A DNA stretch of 64,000 nucleotides from Micromonospora coxensis (GTDB taxonomy: Bacteria > Actinomycetota > Actinomycetes > Mycobacteriales > Micromonosporaceae), in NCBI RefSeq assembly GCF_900090295.1, contig NZ_LT607753.1, positions 3,596,001 to 3,660,000 of the forward strand. Direction: 5' to 3'. This document shows positions 60,245-64,000 of the stretch, one piece after another (the stretch's first letter is position 1; each line of letters opens with the position of its first letter). Below the pieces are notes generated by a model. The model worked only from the letters and a program-made list of their open reading frames with translations. It had not been told where the DNA came from and ran no database searches. The translations under genes and the position numbers were made by a program.

Positions 60245-62076
60245 CGGCCGTCCCCCGCCGGCAGGGTGGCGGACTCGCCGTCGGCCAGGCCGCTGCGGTG
60301 CCGGGCCACTTCGACCCGGCCGGCGGCCTGGCGCAGCCCGGCGCCGGCGTCCGCGCCGGGGCGGGCCTCGTCGGTACGCGCCAGGTAGCGGGCGGCCTCG
60401 GTGTCCAGCAGCGCGCGGACCCGGTCGAGCAGGTCGGCCCGGGCCTTGTTGGCCAGGGTACGCACGGCCTGGTCGCCGAAGATCGCCTGGAGCACGGTCT
60501 GCGCGGCGACCGTGGTGCCCGCCCCGGTGGCCACCTCCAGCCCGGTCGGGATGAAGGCGGTGGAGGCGAAGACCGCGATCATGACGGCGAGCCCGGTGGC
60601 GTTGACCGCGTACGCGGCCGTCCGGGCCACGAAGCGCCGGTCGCTCCCCTCGGCCTTGACCAGTTCCAGCACCCCGCGCTGCCAGTCGCGGACCAGCCGC
60701 TCGGCGCGCTCGGGCAGGTCGTCCGAGGGGTGGGCCAGCTCCGGGGCGAGCAGCGCCGCCCCGGCCGGGTGCGCCTTCCACCCGGTGTACGCGCTCTCGG
60801 CCGCCTCGGAGGCGACCCCGCGCAGCAGGGTGACCAGCTGTGACTCGATGGCGTGGCGCAGTTCGACGGCGGGGGTGGTGGGACGCCCGGTCACCGCGGC
60901 GACCAGCCGGTCGCGCAGTCGCCCGATCCGCGCCTCGACGGTGCGGAAGAACTCGCCGGTGCCGACGAACTCCTGCCAGCGGGCCAGCACCTCGCCGCGG
61001 AGCAGCCGGCCGTCCTTCAGTCCTTCCTCGACGGTCCGCTGCGCCCCCCGGTACGCCGCGCGGACCCGCTCGTCGAGCGCGTCGGCGGCGGCGGCCTGCT
61101 CGTCGGCGGCCTCGGCGAGCGCCTCGACGGTGGGGTGCAGGGAGGCGAGCGCGCCGTCGAGGGTCTGCCGGACCACGGCGGCCCGGGCCTCGGCGTCGGC
61201 GGCCAGCCGGGCGAACCAGGCGCTCAGCGGCGCGGTGACCTTCTCCGGCAGCAGCCCCTGACCGTCCACCCAGGTCTCGGGGAGGACGAAGAGCGGTGCG
61301 GTGTCGAGTTCCTGGGCGGCGAGCATCTCCGACAGGTGGGCGGCGATCTCGTCGGCGGCCTCCGGCGGCACCCGGTCGAGGACCAGGGCGATCGCGGCGC
61401 CCCGGGACCGGGCGCTGCGCAGCAGCTCCCAGGGGACGGCGTCGGCGTACCGGGCGGCGGTGGTGACGAAGAGCCAGAGGTCGGCGGCGGCCAGGAGCTG
61501 CCCGGCGAGGGCCCGGTTGGCGTCGACCACCGAGTCGATGTCGGGGGCGTCGAGGAAGGCCAGCCCGGGTGGGAGCGCGGGCGCGGTGACCAGGTGCAGG
61601 GTGCGCGGGTCCTCGGCCGGTTCGGTGGTGCGGGTGAGGCCGGGCAGCAGCTCGCCCTGGCGGAACCAGGCGGCGTCGGCGGGGTTGCAGACCAGCACCG
61701 GGGAGCGGGTGGTCGGACGGAGTACGCCGGCGGCGCTGACCCGCGCCTTGACCAGGCTGTTGACCAGGGTCGACTTGCCGGCGCCGGTGGAGCCGCCGAC
61801 GACCACCAGCAGCGGCGCGTCGAGCCGGGCGAGGCGGGGCAGCAGGTAGTCGTCGAGCTGGTCGGCGAGGGCGGTGGCGGTGCGCCGGGCCGGCTCGGCC
61901 GAGGGCAGGGTGAGCGGGAACCGGGCGGCGCCGATCGCGGCCCGCAGCCCGGTCAGCGCGGCCGGCAGGCCGTCCCCGGTGGCGCCGGGCGTGTCCTCGG
62001 TGGCGTCCGGCGACCCGGTGCGGGCGGCGACGGTGGGCGCGCCGGACCGGGTGGCGGGATCGCCTTTCGTCGTCAC
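60241..62076 (-). CDS. Dynamin-like GTPase, first of a pair
   Basis: A 611-aa protein with P-loop GGSTGAGKS (K101), a DAPDIDS G3-like motif, a long helical middle region (about 280-420) and a hydrophobic hairpin (about 505-545: VNATGLAVMIAVFASTAFIPTGL...). A clear NKxD motif is missing (VLDRVPP in that place). The start is GTG 62076, without SD; a TTG at 62112 is an alternative. The gene diverges from dnaK across about 210 nt. Confidence 0.83.
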   Translation of the reverse strand: MTTKGDPATRSGAPTVAARTGSPDATEDTPGATGDGLPAALTGLRAAIGAARFPLTLPSAEPARRTATALADQLDDYLLPRLARLDAPLLVVVGGSTGAGKSTLVNSLVKARVSAAGVLRPTTRSPVLVCNPADAAWFRQGELLPGLTRTTEPAEDPRTLHLVTAPALPPGLAFLDAPDIDSVVDANRALAGQLLAAADLWLFVTTAARYADAVPWELLRSARSRGAAIALVLDRVPPEAADEIAAHLSEMLAAQELDTAPLFVLPETWVDGQGLLPEKVTAPLSAWFARLAADAEARAAVVRQTLDGALASLHPTVEALAEAADEQAAAADALDERVRAAYRGAQRTVEEGLKDGRLLRGEVLARWQEFVGTGEFFRTVEARIGRLRDRLVAAVTGRPTTPAVELRHAIESQLVTLLRGVASEAAESAYTGWKAHPAGAALLAPELAHPSDDLPERAERLVRDWQRGVLELVKAEGSDRRFVARTAAYAVNATGLAVMIAVFASTAFIPTGLEVATGAGTTVAAQTVLQAIFGDQAVRTLANKARADLLDRVRALLDTEAARYLARTDEARPGADAGAGLRQAAGRVEVARHRSGLADGESATLPAGDGR

Positions 62077-62187
62077 CGCTAAAGCGTGCCCGACCGATGC
62101 AAGGGAAGACAACCGGACGGTAATAACGGTCGGGTTGCGTCGGGGGGACTCAACCTCGACTTGCGGTTTCCCGGCGGCGTGGCACTA

Positions 62188-62206
62188 TTGAGTCAAGTTC
62201 ACTCAA
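62188..62206 (+). promoter_or_regulatory. HAIR operator (HspR site) of the dnaK promoter
   Basis: TTGAGT-N7-ACTCAA matches the HspR-binding HAIR inverted repeat. It overlaps the start region of a promoter with TTGCGG (62161-62166) and a -10 near 62183-62191. HspR represses dnaK operons in actinobacteria. HspR itself would lie beyond the window. Confidence 0.88.
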
Positions 62207-62284
62207 CTTGTGGTGCGGTCGCTGCGGGCGGCCCGCCGGGCAGGCCCTCCGACCTGCTCATCGTTACGAAGCGAGGAAGCGAAG

Positions 62285-64000
<1,716 letters not shown>

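Overview
The window is 64 kb of very GC-rich actinobacterial chromosome, with a strong G/C bias at third codon positions, frequent GTG starts and many apparently leaderless genes. The conserved block ftsW/rodA-pbpA-pknA-pknB with convergent pabA, plus crgA, a DUF881 protein and a class E sortase, is typical of the chromosomal region near dnaA in Actinomycetia. Protein content and style (F420/LLM oxidoreductase, LppU-like and DUF6458 proteins, MLLSD-type dCTP deaminase) suggest Micromonosporaceae, most likely Micromonospora or a close relative. That placement is inference and no database was consulted.

Layout. 1-5.1 kb: end of an elongation/division operon (FtsW partial, PbpA, PknA-type kinase, PknB with three PASTA domains). 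5.1-8.5 kb, reverse strand: a four-gene unit, DUF881 protein > class E sortase > small acidic membrane protein > pabA. 8.7-11.5 kb: crgA, then an EtfD-like membrane Fe-S oxidoreductase. 11.5-17.8 kb: GPP34 protein, two CNNM/CBS membrane proteins, two NlpC/P60 hydrolases (the second behind a c-di-AMP riboswitch) and dcd. 17.8-34 kb: a looser accessory stretch with a flavin split-barrel protein, M43-like secreted protease, tRNA-Gly(CCC), SigE-family sigma factor with a membrane partner, peptidase E, two small alpha/beta hydrolases, two large secreted beta-propeller proteins, DUF899, GNAT, VOC, DUF1801, LysR, LLM, ASCH and PRTase genes, and a NUDIX remnant. 34-44.7 kb: DPBB/RlpA-like protein, SpoIIE phosphatase, FadE5-like acyl-CoA dehydrogenase, two DUF6458 proteins flanking a SixA-like phosphatase, hemolysin III, the pxpBCA 5-oxoprolinase operon and a thioredoxin-NHL protein. 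44.7-54.4 kb: a 1015-aa LppU-like protein with repeats, a 45-aa protein, a branched-chain-type 2-oxoacid dehydrogenase operon, a Pro-rich membrane protein and a PAP2-family protein. 54.4-64 kb: NrtR-like regulator divergent from SPFH and NAD-kinase-like genes, a hypothetical protein, two dynamin-like GTPases, and dnaK behind a HAIR operator (cut by the window edge).

How the genes connect. The cell-envelope genes (FtsW, PbpA, PknA/B, CrgA, NlpC/P60, RlpA-like, sortase) form one functional theme. The EtfD-like oxidoreductase and the FadE5-like dehydrogenase lie 27 kb apart but share a 16-bp palindrome (GTTACTG-N3-GGTAAC) upstream, which suggests one regulator controls acyl-CoA oxidation and its electron outlet. 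The most system-like locus is nrtR / SPFH / NAD-kinase-like, where a NUDIX-winged-helix protein diverges from a membrane-scaffold protein and an NAD-kinase relative with an altered GGDG motif, across a promoter whose -35 and -10 sit inside a palindrome.
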